This document shows positions 8,160 to 16,641 of a stretch of DNA of 64,000 nt, piece by piece. A model generated the notes under the pieces. It ran no database searches and had not been told where the DNA came from. It was given only the letters and a program-made list of their open reading frames with translations. The number at the start of each line of letters is the position of its first letter. Within the stretch, counting starts at the first letter, position 1. The translations under genes and the position numbers were made by a program. The stretch lies in NCBI RefSeq assembly GCF_026616195.1, contig NZ_JANHDH010000002.1:62001-126000 (forward strand), read 5' to 3'. This stretch comes from Haloarchaeobius amylolyticus (GTDB lineage Archaea; Halobacteriota; Halobacteria; Halobacteriales; Natrialbaceae).

Positions 8160-8264
8160 ACCCGAGTGTTCGTCGAGTTGGTATATAAACTCGGAGCCTA
8201 TGTCCCGGTCGCTGGGAACCCCCCGCAGGCAGGTTCATATACTGACACAGAGAATATATTCCAA

Positions 8265-8651
8265 ATGATACACGAACGGGCGACGGCCCTCGCCACCTAC
8301 TGTGAGCAGCGCGCTGGTGACTACTTCCGCGGGGCGCTGGTGTACGACGACGTGGGGTTCGAGCTGGTCCACAGCAGGGAGGACCTCGGCCACCTCTTCG
8401 GGGACGAGGTAGTCGGGAAGATCGTCGACCACCTCCGCGAGCTACACCGGGTGGAGGACGGCCGCCCCGACATCCCGGGGCTCGGGGACTTCGAGTCCGG
8501 CGTGTACGCGTTCGCCGAGAGCATCGTCGTCCACTTCGCGCTCGCGGACGGGAAGGGCGTCGTCGTCGCGCTCGACCCGGCAGCCGGGAGCCAGCTGATG
8601 GGGTTCGTCCGCGAGTGCCGGCGCACGCTCCAGGACCTCTCCGCGGCGTAG
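8265..8651 (+). CDS. Protein of unknown function (128 aa)
   Basis: A 128-residue soluble protein starting MIHERATALATYCEQRAGDYF. The fold looks alpha/beta, with a sensor-like pattern: an N-terminal helix, then YFRGALVYDDVGFELVHSREDL, then AESIVVHFALADGKGVVVALDPAAG. That resembles a small-molecule or GTPase-partner (roadblock-like) module, but this is only a shape argument. The start was fixed by the A/T box GGTTCATATACTG about 25-30 bases upstream. The preceding 33 codons of open frame run through that promoter and are excluded. Confidence 0.72.
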   Translation: MIHERATALATYCEQRAGDYFRGALVYDDVGFELVHSREDLGHLFGDEVVGKIVDHLRELHRVEDGRPDIPGLGDFESGVYAFAESIVVHFALADGKGVVVALDPAAGSQLMGFVRECRRTLQDLSAA

Positions 8652-8778
8652 CCCGCGTCCTGGTGCCGTCTGGTGTTCTGTCTTAATCGTGTGAGAATAT
8701 ACATTGGCATATAATGACTCATATACTATCCTAATATCCCAATACCTAGATTCATATGTCTCTTTCCAGAATCTGTAG

Positions 8779-8976
8779 ATGAACATGTCAAGTGCGCCCG
8801 ACACCTCGACACCCACGTGGAGCAACCCGAACGTCTGCCCGTTCTGCGGGACCGAACTCGCCGACCCCGGCGCAGGCTTCGTCGACCACCTCACCGACAG
8901 TAACGACTGCAAGGACGGGTTCGAGATGTGGCGTGGCAACATCGCCGACGACATCGCCGGCGGCTGGTCCGGGTAA
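8779..8976 (+). CDS. Short zinc-finger protein (CPFCG type), copy 2
   Basis: A 65-residue paralogue of the gene at 3928-4122. It carries NVCPFCGTELADPGAGFVDHL, then NDCKDGFEMWRGNIADDIAGGWSG, so the cysteine pair, the D-H pair and the tryptophan-rich end are all kept. The N-terminal 16 residues are a serine/threonine/proline linker. The gene follows 127 bases of unusually A/T-rich sequence (8652-8778) that contains several TATA-like words. Role unknown; likely one zinc ion per molecule. Confidence 0.82.
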   Translation: MNMSSAPDTSTPTWSNPNVCPFCGTELADPGAGFVDHLTDSNDCKDGFEMWRGNIADDIAGGWSG

Positions 8977-9080
8977 GCGCGGTCCCGACGACGCGGCTCT
9001 CTCTCCTCTCTGTTCTCCACCATCCGAGCGACAGGGCCGGGAACGGTGGCCTGAATACGCGGCCGGCCGTGGCCCGAGGT

Positions 9081-9797
9081 ATGCACCTCACCGAGGCGAC
9101 CTGGACCGACGTCCGTGACGTGGACAGCGACGTGGCCATCCTGCCGGTCGGCAGTACCGAACAGCACGGCCCGCACGCCCCGCTCGGCACAGACGCACTG
9201 AGTGCTGCCGAGATCGCGGCGCGAGCCGAGGAGCAGGCCGACGAGGAGCTGGTCGTGGCCCCGGTCGTCAGCGTCGGCATCGCCGAGGAGCACCGCCACT
9301 TCGACGGGACGCTGTGGGTCTCGGAGGACACCTTCCGGGCGTACGTTCGCGAGACCATCGAGAGCCTCGCCCACCACGGCTTCGAACGCATCGCGGTGGT
9401 GAACGGCCACGGCGGGAACGCTGCGGCAGTGCGAGAGGTCTGTTCGCGGGTGACCCGCGACGGAACGGCCTACGCGGTCCCCTACACGTGGTTCGACACG
9501 GTCGACGCCGACCTGCTGGAGAACCTTGGTCACGGCGGCCCCATCGAGACGAGCGTCGTGCAGGCCATCGACGCCTCGCTCGTCCACGAGGACCGCTTCG
9601 AGGAGGCCGCAGCTGGCGCTGGCGAGCGGTTCGGTGAGTGGGTCTCGGGCGTGAACATCGCGTACGACTTCGCCGAGTTCGCCGAAAGTGGGAACGTCAA
9701 GGACCCGAGCGACGCGAGCGCGGCACACGGCGAGGCCGTGCTGGCGGACGCGGTCGCGAAGCTACTGCAACTGCTGGACGCCATCGCGGACCGGTAG
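9081..9797 (+). CDS. Creatininase/ArfB-family amidohydrolase
   Basis: A 238-residue metal-dependent amidohydrolase of the creatininase family. Archaeal members include ArfB, which removes formate from an early riboflavin/F420 intermediate; which substrate is used here cannot be decided. Metal ligands are visible in STEQHGPHAPLGTD (about residues 23-36, with E, H and D), in EEHRHFDGT and in NGHGGN (about 112-117). The start MHLTEATW at 9081 was chosen over a longer frame because upstream residues are arginine-rich and overlap the previous gene. Haloarchaea make F420 and riboflavin, so an ArfB role is reasonable. Confidence 0.85.
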   Translation: MHLTEATWTDVRDVDSDVAILPVGSTEQHGPHAPLGTDALSAAEIAARAEEQADEELVVAPVVSVGIAEEHRHFDGTLWVSEDTFRAYVRETIESLAHHGFERIAVVNGHGGNAAAVREVCSRVTRDGTAYAVPYTWFDTVDADLLENLGHGGPIETSVVQAIDASLVHEDRFEEAAAGAGERFGEWVSGVNIAYDFAEFAESGNVKDPSDASAAHGEAVLADAVAKLLQLLDAIADR

Positions 9798-9818
9798 CCG
9801 ACCGCGACGGGCTCTCGA

Positions 9819-10280
9819 TCAGTCGTCCGCTGCCGCTTCCTCGGCCTCTGCCTCGTCGGCGTCGTCCTCCTCTGTCGCCTCGTCGTCCGCGGCGTGGGCG
9901 TCCTCCAGCGTGCTCCGGAGGCCGGGGACGGTCGAGGTGAGTTCGCCGACCTGCTCGCCGGCGTCGCCGATGTCCTCGATGACGGTCTCGAGTCGTTCGA
10001 GTTCCGCCTCGAGGTCGTCGGCATCGTCGAAGGCGTCGGCGCGCTTGCCCATCGTGAACCACTTCTTGGCGTCGCGGAGGTGCTCCTCCGCGTCGCCGGT
10101 GTCGAGTGCCGACCGCAGGCCGTTGAGCACGCCGAGGACGTTGTCGGCGTCCGTCTCCCACACGTCGTCGGCGTCCGGGAGTTCCGCCCAGGCGTCCGCC
10201 AGCGAGGACTCGACGTCCTCGCGCATCTCGGAAGCGGCCTCGCCGAACAGGTCGTCGTCGTTCAGGGTCGATTGACTCAT
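9819..10280 (-). CDS. Acidic helical protein of unknown function (153 aa)
   Basis: A 153-residue, strongly acidic and mostly helical protein starting MSQSTLNDDDLFGEAASEMRED. It carries a predicted coiled-coil region (ADDLEAELERLETVIEDIGDAGEQVGEL, about residues 90-117) and a C-terminal tail made almost wholly of Asp, Glu and Ala. It resembles conserved haloarchaeal proteins of unknown function (DUF5790-like, by memory only). The start is ATG 10280; 14 further codons upstream are poorly coding. It is convergent with the creatininase gene, 21 bases apart. Confidence 0.76.
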   Translation of the reverse strand: MSQSTLNDDDLFGEAASEMREDVESSLADAWAELPDADDVWETDADNVLGVLNGLRSALDTGDAEEHLRDAKKWFTMGKRADAFDDADDLEAELERLETVIEDIGDAGEQVGELTSTVPGLRSTLEDAHAADDEATEEDDADEAEAEEAAADD

Positions 10281-10418
10281 ACCAGAGGGTTCGGCGCCCG
10301 GCGGGTTAAATACCTGCCTCAAAGTGAAAGTGGAATCGCACTCGACGGGGGCTGTCGTGGCCGAATCGCACCCGAGAATCGAAACTACCTATCTCCCCAC
10401 CGGGTCGATACGTTCCCG

Positions 10419-10769
10419 TCAGTCCTCGGCGACGGAGTCGACCCGCATCATCGGGTAGTCGCCCTCCATCGACATGCTCGTCTCGACCGTGGTGCCCTCG
10501 TACTCGATGGTCATCGTCACGTCGGCGAACCGCCCGGTGAACTCGGTGTACTCGGCGCTCTGGTCGGCGAGTTCGGCCTCGATGCGGTCGGTCCGCATCG
10601 TCACCTGCACGTCGGCGCAGTGGGGCTGGTTCTCGATGGCTTCCTCCATCGCTCGGCCGAGGCTCTCGGCGCTCTCCGGGCTGACGGGCGTGCCCGCGAA
10701 CTGGTGGTACAGCGTCCCGAACTTGATGCCCGCTTCGAAGCAGGCGGTCTCGCTTTCGGTCGGGTCCAT
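10419..10769 (-). CDS. mptD: Archaeal dihydroneopterin aldolase (MptD family)
   Basis: A 116-residue protein of the archaeal 7,8-dihydroneopterin aldolase family (MptD/DUF381), which makes 6-hydroxymethyl-dihydropterin for folate- or methanopterin-type cofactors. The family hallmark near the N-terminus is present: ACFEAGIKFGTLYHQFAGTPVSPES (residues 9-33). So is the NQPHC segment (about 51-55) and the C-terminal GDYPMMRV. The ATG at 10769 fits the family's usual length (about 115-120). The gene lies 73 bases downstream of the BNR-repeat gene on the same strand. Confidence 0.84.
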   Translation of the reverse strand: MDPTESETACFEAGIKFGTLYHQFAGTPVSPESAESLGRAMEEAIENQPHCADVQVTMRTDRIEAELADQSAEYTEFTGRFADVTMTIEYEGTTVETSMSMEGDYPMMRVDSVAED

Positions 10770-10842
10770 GCTCGACGTGTCGCGGGCGGGGTGGAAGTCG
10801 GTTCGGGTTCCGGGCGCCACCACGCCTCCGATATGGGACGGG

Positions 10843-11832
10843 TCAGGGAAGCGGCGCCGCGTCGACGCTCCGGATGGTCGGCAACTGTGGCCCCACCTCG
10901 GCCCAGGTCGCACCGCGGTCGGTACTCACGACGAGCTGGGCCTCGCCGGCGTAGTGGGTCGCGTGGAAGAGGGTCCGGGCGTCGGTCGGATGGGTCGAGA
11001 GGAGGTTGCAGCCGACGACCGAGGCCGGCGGGACCGCGCCGACGCTGGTCCAGGTCCGCCCGCCGTCGTCGCTGTTCCAGACCCCGGCGGTGTCCGCGGT
11101 CGGGTCGGGGGCGGCGTCGACGAACAGCCGGCCGTCCGCGCTCTGGACGAGTTCTTTCACGTACATCCCGTCGAAGCGGTCGATGCGGTGCCACTCGGTC
11201 GCGTCCTCGCTCCAGAGGAGGCCGCCGGCCGCGTCCCCGGCGGTCCCCGCGGTGACGACGAAGCGACCCTCGACCAGCGCGGTGTCGTGGGCGTCGATGC
11301 CCGGGAGTGCGTCCTCCCACGTCTCGCCGCCGTCCCTGGAGAAGAGGACCGCACCGTGTTCGACCGCGGCGAGCAGCGTCGCGTCGGCGACGGTGATGCC
11401 GTGGACGTGGCCGGCGGCGAACGGGTCGTGGCCGAAGGACCAGTCCTCGCGCGTCGGGAGGGTCGCGAAGTCGCTCACCGTCTCGAAGCCGTCGTCCCCA
11501 CCCGGTCGGCCGTGGAACAGCCCCGGCGGTTCGGTGCCGACGTAGACCGCGTCCGGGTCGGCCGGGTCCCGCGTGACGCCCCACACCCACTCGTCGGCGA
11601 AGCCGACCGTCCTGGCCCGGTCGCCGGCGTCGGTCACCCGGTGGAGCCCCCACCCGCGCAGGCCGCAGCCGACCGCGGCGACGTCCGGGTCCCCCGGGTG
11701 GACCGACACGTCACGGACCGTCTCGCCCGCGAGCGACCGGCCGACGCGGTCGACCTGCTCGCCGTCGACGTCGAAGGTGAACAGTCCGTCGTCGGTGCCG
11801 ACGTAGACGCGGCAAGCGGGGAGTGTTAACAT
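10843..11832 (-). CDS. BNR/Asp-box beta-propeller protein
   Basis: A 329-residue beta-propeller protein. At least three Asp-box (BNR) motifs can be read: SRDGGETWE (about residue 165), NSDDGGRTWTSVG (about 253) and STDRGATWAEVG (about 307), with further blades starting YVGTDDGLFTFDVDG and YVGTEPPGLFHG. This architecture occurs in sialidases, VPS10 proteins and photosystem II stability factors; no catalytic residues of a glycosidase are evident. There is no signal peptide, so a cytosolic scaffold or monitor role is possible. The start MLTLPACRVYVG is the first ATG, placing the first blade at the very N-terminus. Confidence 0.85.
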   Translation of the reverse strand: MLTLPACRVYVGTDDGLFTFDVDGEQVDRVGRSLAGETVRDVSVHPGDPDVAAVGCGLRGWGLHRVTDAGDRARTVGFADEWVWGVTRDPADPDAVYVGTEPPGLFHGRPGGDDGFETVSDFATLPTREDWSFGHDPFAAGHVHGITVADATLLAAVEHGAVLFSRDGGETWEDALPGIDAHDTALVEGRFVVTAGTAGDAAGGLLWSEDATEWHRIDRFDGMYVKELVQSADGRLFVDAAPDPTADTAGVWNSDDGGRTWTSVGAVPPASVVGCNLLSTHPTDARTLFHATHYAGEAQLVVSTDRGATWAEVGPQLPTIRSVDAAPLP

Positions 11833-11967
11833 GCATCAAGTATTGCCGAGCCACCCCGATGTACGACTGCCTTGAGGAATCAAGGTGGTGTGGCGAACGC
11901 GCGGCCTCGTGGCCGGTGCGTACGGAATCGTATCCTACTTACCACCCCCGGACGTTGCCACAACCGA

Positions 11968-12723
11968 ATGGACGACACCGTTCTGCTCACCGGTGCAGGC
12001 GGCCGTGTCGGCACCGCGATACTGGCCGACCTCGCGGCGGCGTACGACTGGCGACTGCTCGACCGTGACCCGCCGACCGACGAGTCGGCCTACCCCGGTG
12101 AGTTCGTCGTCGCGGACGTGAACGACGAGGATGCCATCCGCGACGCGATGGACGACGTGGGCGCGGTCATCCATCTCGCGGGCGACCCGCGTCCCGACGC
12201 CCCCTGGAAGTCCGTCCTCGAGAACAACATCGACGGCACCCACACCGTCATGCAGGCGGCGGTCGACGCCGGCGTCGAGAAGTTCGTCTTCGCCTCCTCG
12301 AACCACGCCGTCGGCGCCTACGAGACCGACGAGCGCACGCCGGACATGTACCGGCCCCACGACGACTTCCGCCTCGACGGCACGGAACTCCCCCGCCCGA
12401 AGAACGTCTACGGCGTCTCGAAGGCCACCGGTGAGACGCTGGGACGCTACTTCCACGACATGCACGACCTCTCGGTCGTCTGTGTCCGTATCGGCAACCT
12501 CACGAAGGACCACCCGCCGAAGGACTACGAGCGCGGGCAGGCGATGTGGCTCTCCTACCGGGACTGCGCGCACCTCTTCGACCGCTGTCTGCAGGCCGAC
12601 TACGACTACGAGATCGTCTACGGCATCTCCGACAACGACCGCAAGTACTACTCCATCGATAGGGCAAGAGAGGTGCTGGGGTACGACCCACAGGACAACT
12701 CCGCCGAGTTCGCCGACGACTGA
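11968..12723 (+). CDS. azf: NAD-dependent glucose-6-phosphate dehydrogenase, archaeal zwischenferment
   Basis: A 251-residue extended short-chain dehydrogenase that matches the haloarchaeal Azf enzyme, which oxidises glucose-6-phosphate with NAD+ at the entry of the oxidative pentose phosphate pathway. Visible features are the Rossmann motif TGAGGRVG (residues 8-15), HLAGDPRPDAPW, the catalytic YGVSKATGE (Y-x3-K, about residues 148-152) and the C-terminal YGISDNDRKYYSIDRAREVLGY. Azf is unrelated to bacterial Zwf. The start was fixed at ATG 11968 since the 32 codons above it do not code well. Its stop touches the stop of the convergent DUF309 gene. Confidence 0.88.
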   Translation: MDDTVLLTGAGGRVGTAILADLAAAYDWRLLDRDPPTDESAYPGEFVVADVNDEDAIRDAMDDVGAVIHLAGDPRPDAPWKSVLENNIDGTHTVMQAAVDAGVEKFVFASSNHAVGAYETDERTPDMYRPHDDFRLDGTELPRPKNVYGVSKATGETLGRYFHDMHDLSVVCVRIGNLTKDHPPKDYERGQAMWLSYRDCAHLFDRCLQADYDYEIVYGISDNDRKYYSIDRAREVLGYDPQDNSAEFADD

Positions 12724-13341
12724 TCACCCGAACAGTCCCTCGACGTCTGACTCCTTGCTTTCGCGCTTCGAGACGTGTCCCTCCAGTCGCTGGTAGACCA
12801 GCCCGCGGTTCTCGGGGTCGGCGACGAAGTCCCGGAGCAGGCTCTCGAACCGCCCCAGCTCGGCGCCGTCCTCGCGGTCCTCCCTCGCGAACCGGACCGC
12901 ACTCGCCAGCACCTCTTCGTCGTAGGGGCCGTCCTCGGCGTACACCCGCGCCGCGACCGCAACCGCGGCCAGGTCGAGGTCGTCGACGGTCACGACCGCG
13001 CCCTCGTGGCGGAGAGTCGGGAGCGACCGACGCTCGACGACCTCGGGGTCGGCTTCGAGCGCGGCGAGGATGCGACGCACCCGCGGCACGTCGATACCGC
13101 GGTGGTCGGCCGGCAGCCCGGCGAGGTACCCGCCCGCCGACGCGGCGAGGCCGACACACCCCGTCCAGTTCCGGTTCGCGGCGTGGTGGAACGCGGCCGT
13201 GAACTGGATGAGGCCGTGGAGCAACCGCTCGTCCTCGTGCCCGTCGGGCAGGTCGAGCCAGTGGTCCTCCCAGGCGTCGTGGGCGTCGTGCAGGTCGCCA
13301 GCGTTGTAGATGGCCAGCCCCGCACGCAGATGGTCGCGCAT
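12724..13341 (-). CDS. DUF309 family protein
   Basis: A 205-residue helical protein of the DUF309 family. The hallmark HDAHDAWEDHWLDLP sits at residues 18-32, followed by LLHGLIQFTAAFHHAANRNWTGC (about 42-64). The repeated histidines and tryptophans suggest a metal or ligand pocket, but the family's activity is unknown. The C-terminal half (DLDLAAVAVAARVYAEDGPYDEEVL onward) is helical and specific to this protein. The start MRDHLRAGLAIYNAGD at 13341 agrees with the family start. Convergent with azf, with no gap between the stop codons. Confidence 0.83.
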   Translation of the reverse strand: MRDHLRAGLAIYNAGDLHDAHDAWEDHWLDLPDGHEDERLLHGLIQFTAAFHHAANRNWTGCVGLAASAGGYLAGLPADHRGIDVPRVRRILAALEADPEVVERRSLPTLRHEGAVVTVDDLDLAAVAVAARVYAEDGPYDEEVLASAVRFAREDREDGAELGRFESLLRDFVADPENRGLVYQRLEGHVSKRESKESDVEGLFG

Positions 13342-13550
13342 ACCTCCCCTCGGATTCGAGTTCCCAAAAGACTGACTACTCGTGGGATGACTTGAGTTCG
13401 AACTCACTCGGTTCCGCGAGCGATAGGTGCTCACGCTGGCAATACCAACTTTCCGTCACCCTTACCTTTCTTGCTACCTTACTGATAGACACAAGAGAAC
13501 ACACGACACAGAGATACCAGCGTGTAGACTCTTCCCGGAGGACACAAACG

Positions 13551-13787
13551 ATGGAGTACAGGCGAACGTGTGTCGCGTGCGGAACGCGATTCCATATGAC
13601 CGGCAAGTACCACGGCAACTACTGCACCGAATGCCACCACGAATGGCTCGACATCCAGCGCGAGCGCCCCTCGGACACGCTCTCGGTTCCGAAACCGCGG
13701 CACCACTGGGGGCGTCGGCCGAGACGACCCGCGTGGGAGCCACCCGAGCAGCGGGAGGACGTCGAGGACGACGAACTCGAGGAGTGA
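13551..13787 (+). CDS. Small zinc-finger protein (78 aa)
   Basis: A 78-residue protein with a treble-clef-like zinc site at the N-terminus: CVACG (residues 7-11) and CTECHHEW (25-32). It is followed by a basic/proline-rich linker (PKPRHHWGRRPRRPAWEPP) and an acidic end. The basic linker could contact nucleic acid. A good Shine-Dalgarno-like GGAGGA (about 13537) precedes the ATG, unlike most genes here. It lies next to the hairpin-rich tRNA-Arg flank. Confidence 0.75.
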   Translation: MEYRRTCVACGTRFHMTGKYHGNYCTECHHEWLDIQRERPSDTLSVPKPRHHWGRRPRRPAWEPPEQREDVEDDELEE

Positions 13788-14174
13788 GTCCACGGCGGCC
13801 CGTGGCGGCGACAGAGGACTCTCTGTGCCGACGTTCGTTCGGTGGGTGACGACCGCTGGTGCTGTTTCTCTGGTCGTGACGGTCGATTCTCGAGCTACGC
13901 TCGCAGCAGCGCTGCTCGCTGCTCAAACCTCCGTGAAACCGTTCGCCGAACGCGTACTGCTCGCTCCGCTCGCAGTGTAGCGTTCGGTAGAAACGTCCTG
14001 ACGGAGTCTTGCGCGAACGAAGTGAGCGCAAGGCTCGTCGGGCGTGAGTGGAGCGAACGTCCTGACGGAGTCCTACGCGAGCGAACGCGAGCGTAGGGCA
14101 AGTCAGGTCGTGAACAGAGCGGGAGCAGAGCTCCCGCAAGCAATCGGTGACTGCGTCACCGATGACGAAGTGAA
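13788..14174. repeat. Hairpin-rich tRNA-Arg 3' flank with truncated tRNA ends
   Basis: No gene is seen here. The 13-mer CGTCCTGACGGAG, which is the 3' end of the tRNA-Arg gene (14175-14187), recurs at 13994-14006 and 14058-14070 in the same orientation. Inverted repeats are present at 13947-13988 (CCGAACGC/GCGTTCGG), 14008-14032 (CTTGCGC/GCGCAAG), 14072-14097 (CCTACGC/GCGTAGG), 14119-14137 (GCGGGAG/CTCCCGC) and 14143-14163 (ATCGGTGAC/GTCACCGAT). The unit 'tRNA end plus hairpin' thus repeats. Confidence 0.85.
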
Positions 14175-14247
14175 CGTCCTGACGGAGATTTGAACTCCGG
14201 TCCCTGGCTCCGCAAGCCAAGAGGATAGTCCACTACCCTATCAGGAC
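14175..14247 (-). tRNA. tRNA-Arg (GCG)
   Basis: A 73-base cloverleaf on the minus strand. The acceptor stem is GTCCTGA with TCAGGAC, the D-arm is AGGGTAGTGGACTATCCT, and the anticodon stem-loop is TGGC-TTGCGGA-GCCA (anticodon GCG, reads CGC/CGT). The T-arm is CCGGAGTTCAAATCTCCG and the discriminator base is G. No intron. Two truncated copies of its 3' end lie just downstream. Confidence 0.95.
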
Positions 14248-14403
14248 TCAACTCTACGTACCGCGGATAAGAATAAGAGGGTTACGATGTGTTCGCCCTC
14301 CGACGCCTGCGGACACGGCACACGATTCGCGGGAGGGGCCCAAACTGAAAACAGATTTTCACCGTGCGAAAGGACTTTGAAATAAGGGGTCGTCTCTTCT
14401 CTC

Positions 14404-14907
14404 ATGAAGCGACGTGCGTTGTTGAAGCGGACGGCAGCCCTGGCGACGGCCGGCGCGCTGGCCGGCTGTGTCGGCGGTGACAGCCTCGGCGGTGTGGACG
14501 AGGAGACCGACACGGACACCGAGACGCCGACCGAGACGCCGACCCCGACGGACCAACCGACTCCCCAGCTCGACTCCCAGTCCATCGAGACCACGAACAC
14601 GGGCTGTGGCTCCGAGGGCAGCGCGAGGGTGGCCTTCGGCGAGGCCGACGTCGAGGTGACCGGGGCCATCATGGCGTCCACGCCGTGCCACGAGGCCGTG
14701 CTACAGGACACGACGCTCGACGCCGAGGGGAAGACGCTCACCGTCACCGTCGGAGTGCAGGACGACGGCTCCGACGCGTGTACCCAGTGCATCGCGACCG
14801 TCGAGTACGCCGCGACGCTCGGGTTCGCGAACGGCCTCCCCGAGACGGTCGAGGTCGTCCACGAGAGCCAGGGGCAGACGACGACGGTCACCACGACGTC
14901 CCGCTGA
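14404..14907 (+). CDS. Tat-type lipoprotein of unknown function
   Basis: A 167-residue secreted lipoprotein. The N-terminus MKRRALLKRTAALATAGALAGC has a twin-arginine motif and a lipobox ending in Cys 22, so it is likely exported folded by Tat and lipid-anchored. A Thr/Glu/Pro linker (TETPTETPTPTDQPTP) follows, a common surface-exposed, glycosylatable spacer. The globular part has four cysteines (NTGCG, STPCHE, DACTQC) that could form disulfides or bind metal. No known family recognised. The start is the first ATG after the tRNA-Arg promoter region. Confidence 0.8.
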   Translation: MKRRALLKRTAALATAGALAGCVGGDSLGGVDEETDTDTETPTETPTPTDQPTPQLDSQSIETTNTGCGSEGSARVAFGEADVEVTGAIMASTPCHEAVLQDTTLDAEGKTLTVTVGVQDDGSDACTQCIATVEYAATLGFANGLPETVEVVHESQGQTTTVTTTSR

Positions 14908-15090
14908 CCCCAGTCCGCCCTACCGCACCCGGCTGCCGTCCCACACCGACCCCGAGCCTTCTTGTACGAGGGGGCGGCAAACGGCGGTGATGCACACTCA
15001 GGACGGACCGGCGAAACCGACAGACGAGAGCGGGGTCTCTCGCCAAGGACAACGCTTAAGCGCGCCCCTTCCCTGCGAATTGATACGATT

Positions 15091-16563
15091 ATGGGTGCGA
15101 TAGAGGACGTCTACGAGGACCTCGACGCCGAGGAGGTCACACTGGAGGAGTTCCGAGAGGCGGTCGAGGCCAAGGTCGAACAGATGGGGGGGCTCGCCGA
15201 CGACGAGACGGCGGCGATGCTCATCGCCCACGAACTGGAGGACAAGGAGGTGAACGGCATCTCCGACATCAGCCCCGGCATGCAGGAGGTGAAGTTCATC
15301 GCCAAGGTCACCGCCATCGGCGAGATCCGAACCTTCGAGCGCGACGGGGACGACCCCGACGGGAAGGTCGCCAACGTCGAGGTCGCCGACGAGACCGGCC
15401 AGGTCCGGCTCTCGTTCTGGGACGAGAAGGCCGACGCCGCCGAGAACGAACTCGAGGTCGGGCAGGTCCTGCGCGTGAAGGGCCGCCCCAAGGAGGGCTA
15501 CAACGGCATCGAGGTCAACGTCGACGAGGTCGAGGTCGACGAGGACGCCGAGGTCGACGTCGAGATCCTCGACGCCTACCGCATCGACGACCTCTCGCTC
15601 GGACTCTCCGACGTGAACCTGAAGGGGCGCATCCTCGACACCGAGTCCATCCGCACCTTCGACCGCGACGACGGCTCGACGGGCAAGGTCGCGAACATGG
15701 TCCTGGGCGACCCGACCGGGCGCATCCGCGTCACCATGTGGGACGGACAGGCCGACACCGTCGAGGAGGTCGACGCCGGCATGACCGTCGAGGTGGTCGA
15801 CGGGTACGTGCGCGAGCGCGACGGCCAGCTCGAACTTCACGTCGGCGAGCGCGGCGCCATCGAGGAACTCGACGAGGACGTCACCTACGAGCCCGAGAGC
15901 ACCCCCATCGCCGAGGTCGAGATCGGCCAGACCGTCGACATCGCGGGCGTCATCCGGTCGGCCGACCCGAAGCGCACCTTCGACCGCGACGACGGCTCGG
16001 AGGGGCAGGTCCGCAACGTCCGCGTGCAGGACGACACCGACGACATCCGGGTCGCGCTGTGGGGCGACAAGGCCGACTACGACCTCGGTCCGGGCGACCG
16101 CGCCGCCTTCGCCGACGTCGAGATACAGGAGGGCTGGCAGGACGACCTCGAGGCCTCCGCTGGCTGGCGGTCGAGCGTCACCGTCCTCGACGACGACGCC
16201 GACACGCCGAGCAGCGCGAGCGCCGGTGCAGGTGGTGACGACGCGGCCGACGCCGAACAGGCGACCGGCCTCGACGCCTTCGGCGACGACGGCGGCAGCG
16301 AGGGCGGGTCCAGCGGCGCCAGCGCCGAGAGCAGCGACAGCACCGAGACGACCAGTGCCTCCGGCGGCGGCGCGACCGCGTCGCTGCAGGAGGAGGCCGT
16401 CGAGTTCACCGGGACCGTCGTCCAGGCGGGGAACCCGGTCATCCTCGACGACGGCGAGGAGACGATGAGCGTCGAGACCGACGCCGACGTCCACCTCGGC
16501 CAGGAGGTCACCGCCCGTGGCACGGTCACGGACGGCGTCCTCCACGCCGACGACGTGTTCTGA
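15091..16563 (+). CDS. Replication protein A-type single-stranded DNA-binding protein (RpaC/Rpa2-like)
   Basis: A 490-residue ssDNA-binding protein with three tandem OB folds, each recognisable by a repeating pattern: IRTFERDGDDPDGKVANVEVADETGQVRLSFWDEKAD, IRTFDRDDGSTGKVANMVLGDPTGRIRVTMWDGQAD and KRTFDRDDGSEGQVRNVRVQDDTDDIRVALWGDKAD. A helical N-terminus (residues 1-60), a Ser/Gly/Ala/acidic linker (about 370-435) and a small C-terminal OB-like domain complete it. It matches the haloarchaeal RpaC type, which protects ssDNA in replication and repair. The start MGAIEDVYEDLD at 15091 is taken because the longer frame reaches back over the A/T promoter box. It is the first gene of a block with histone and HDAC-family genes. 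Confidence 0.9.
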   Translation: MGAIEDVYEDLDAEEVTLEEFREAVEAKVEQMGGLADDETAAMLIAHELEDKEVNGISDISPGMQEVKFIAKVTAIGEIRTFERDGDDPDGKVANVEVADETGQVRLSFWDEKADAAENELEVGQVLRVKGRPKEGYNGIEVNVDEVEVDEDAEVDVEILDAYRIDDLSLGLSDVNLKGRILDTESIRTFDRDDGSTGKVANMVLGDPTGRIRVTMWDGQADTVEEVDAGMTVEVVDGYVRERDGQLELHVGERGAIEELDEDVTYEPESTPIAEVEIGQTVDIAGVIRSADPKRTFDRDDGSEGQVRNVRVQDDTDDIRVALWGDKADYDLGPGDRAAFADVEIQEGWQDDLEASAGWRSSVTVLDDDADTPSSASAGAGGDDAADAEQATGLDAFGDDGGSEGGSSGASAESSDSTETTSASGGGATASLQEEAVEFTGTVVQAGNPVILDDGEETMSVETDADVHLGQEVTARGTVTDGVLHADDVF

Positions 16564-16641
16564 GCCGGCGTTCCGCCCTAACGCCGGTGATGAACGCGCC
16601 TACGGAAAACTACAAAGGGACGGGATGATTCGTTTTCGGGT

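Noticed and set aside
13788-14174. CRISPR array as an explanation for the repeats and hairpins
   Set aside because: The repeated unit is only 13-16 bases, is the tRNA-Arg 3' end, and the 'spacers' are palindromes of different length. No cas gene is near.
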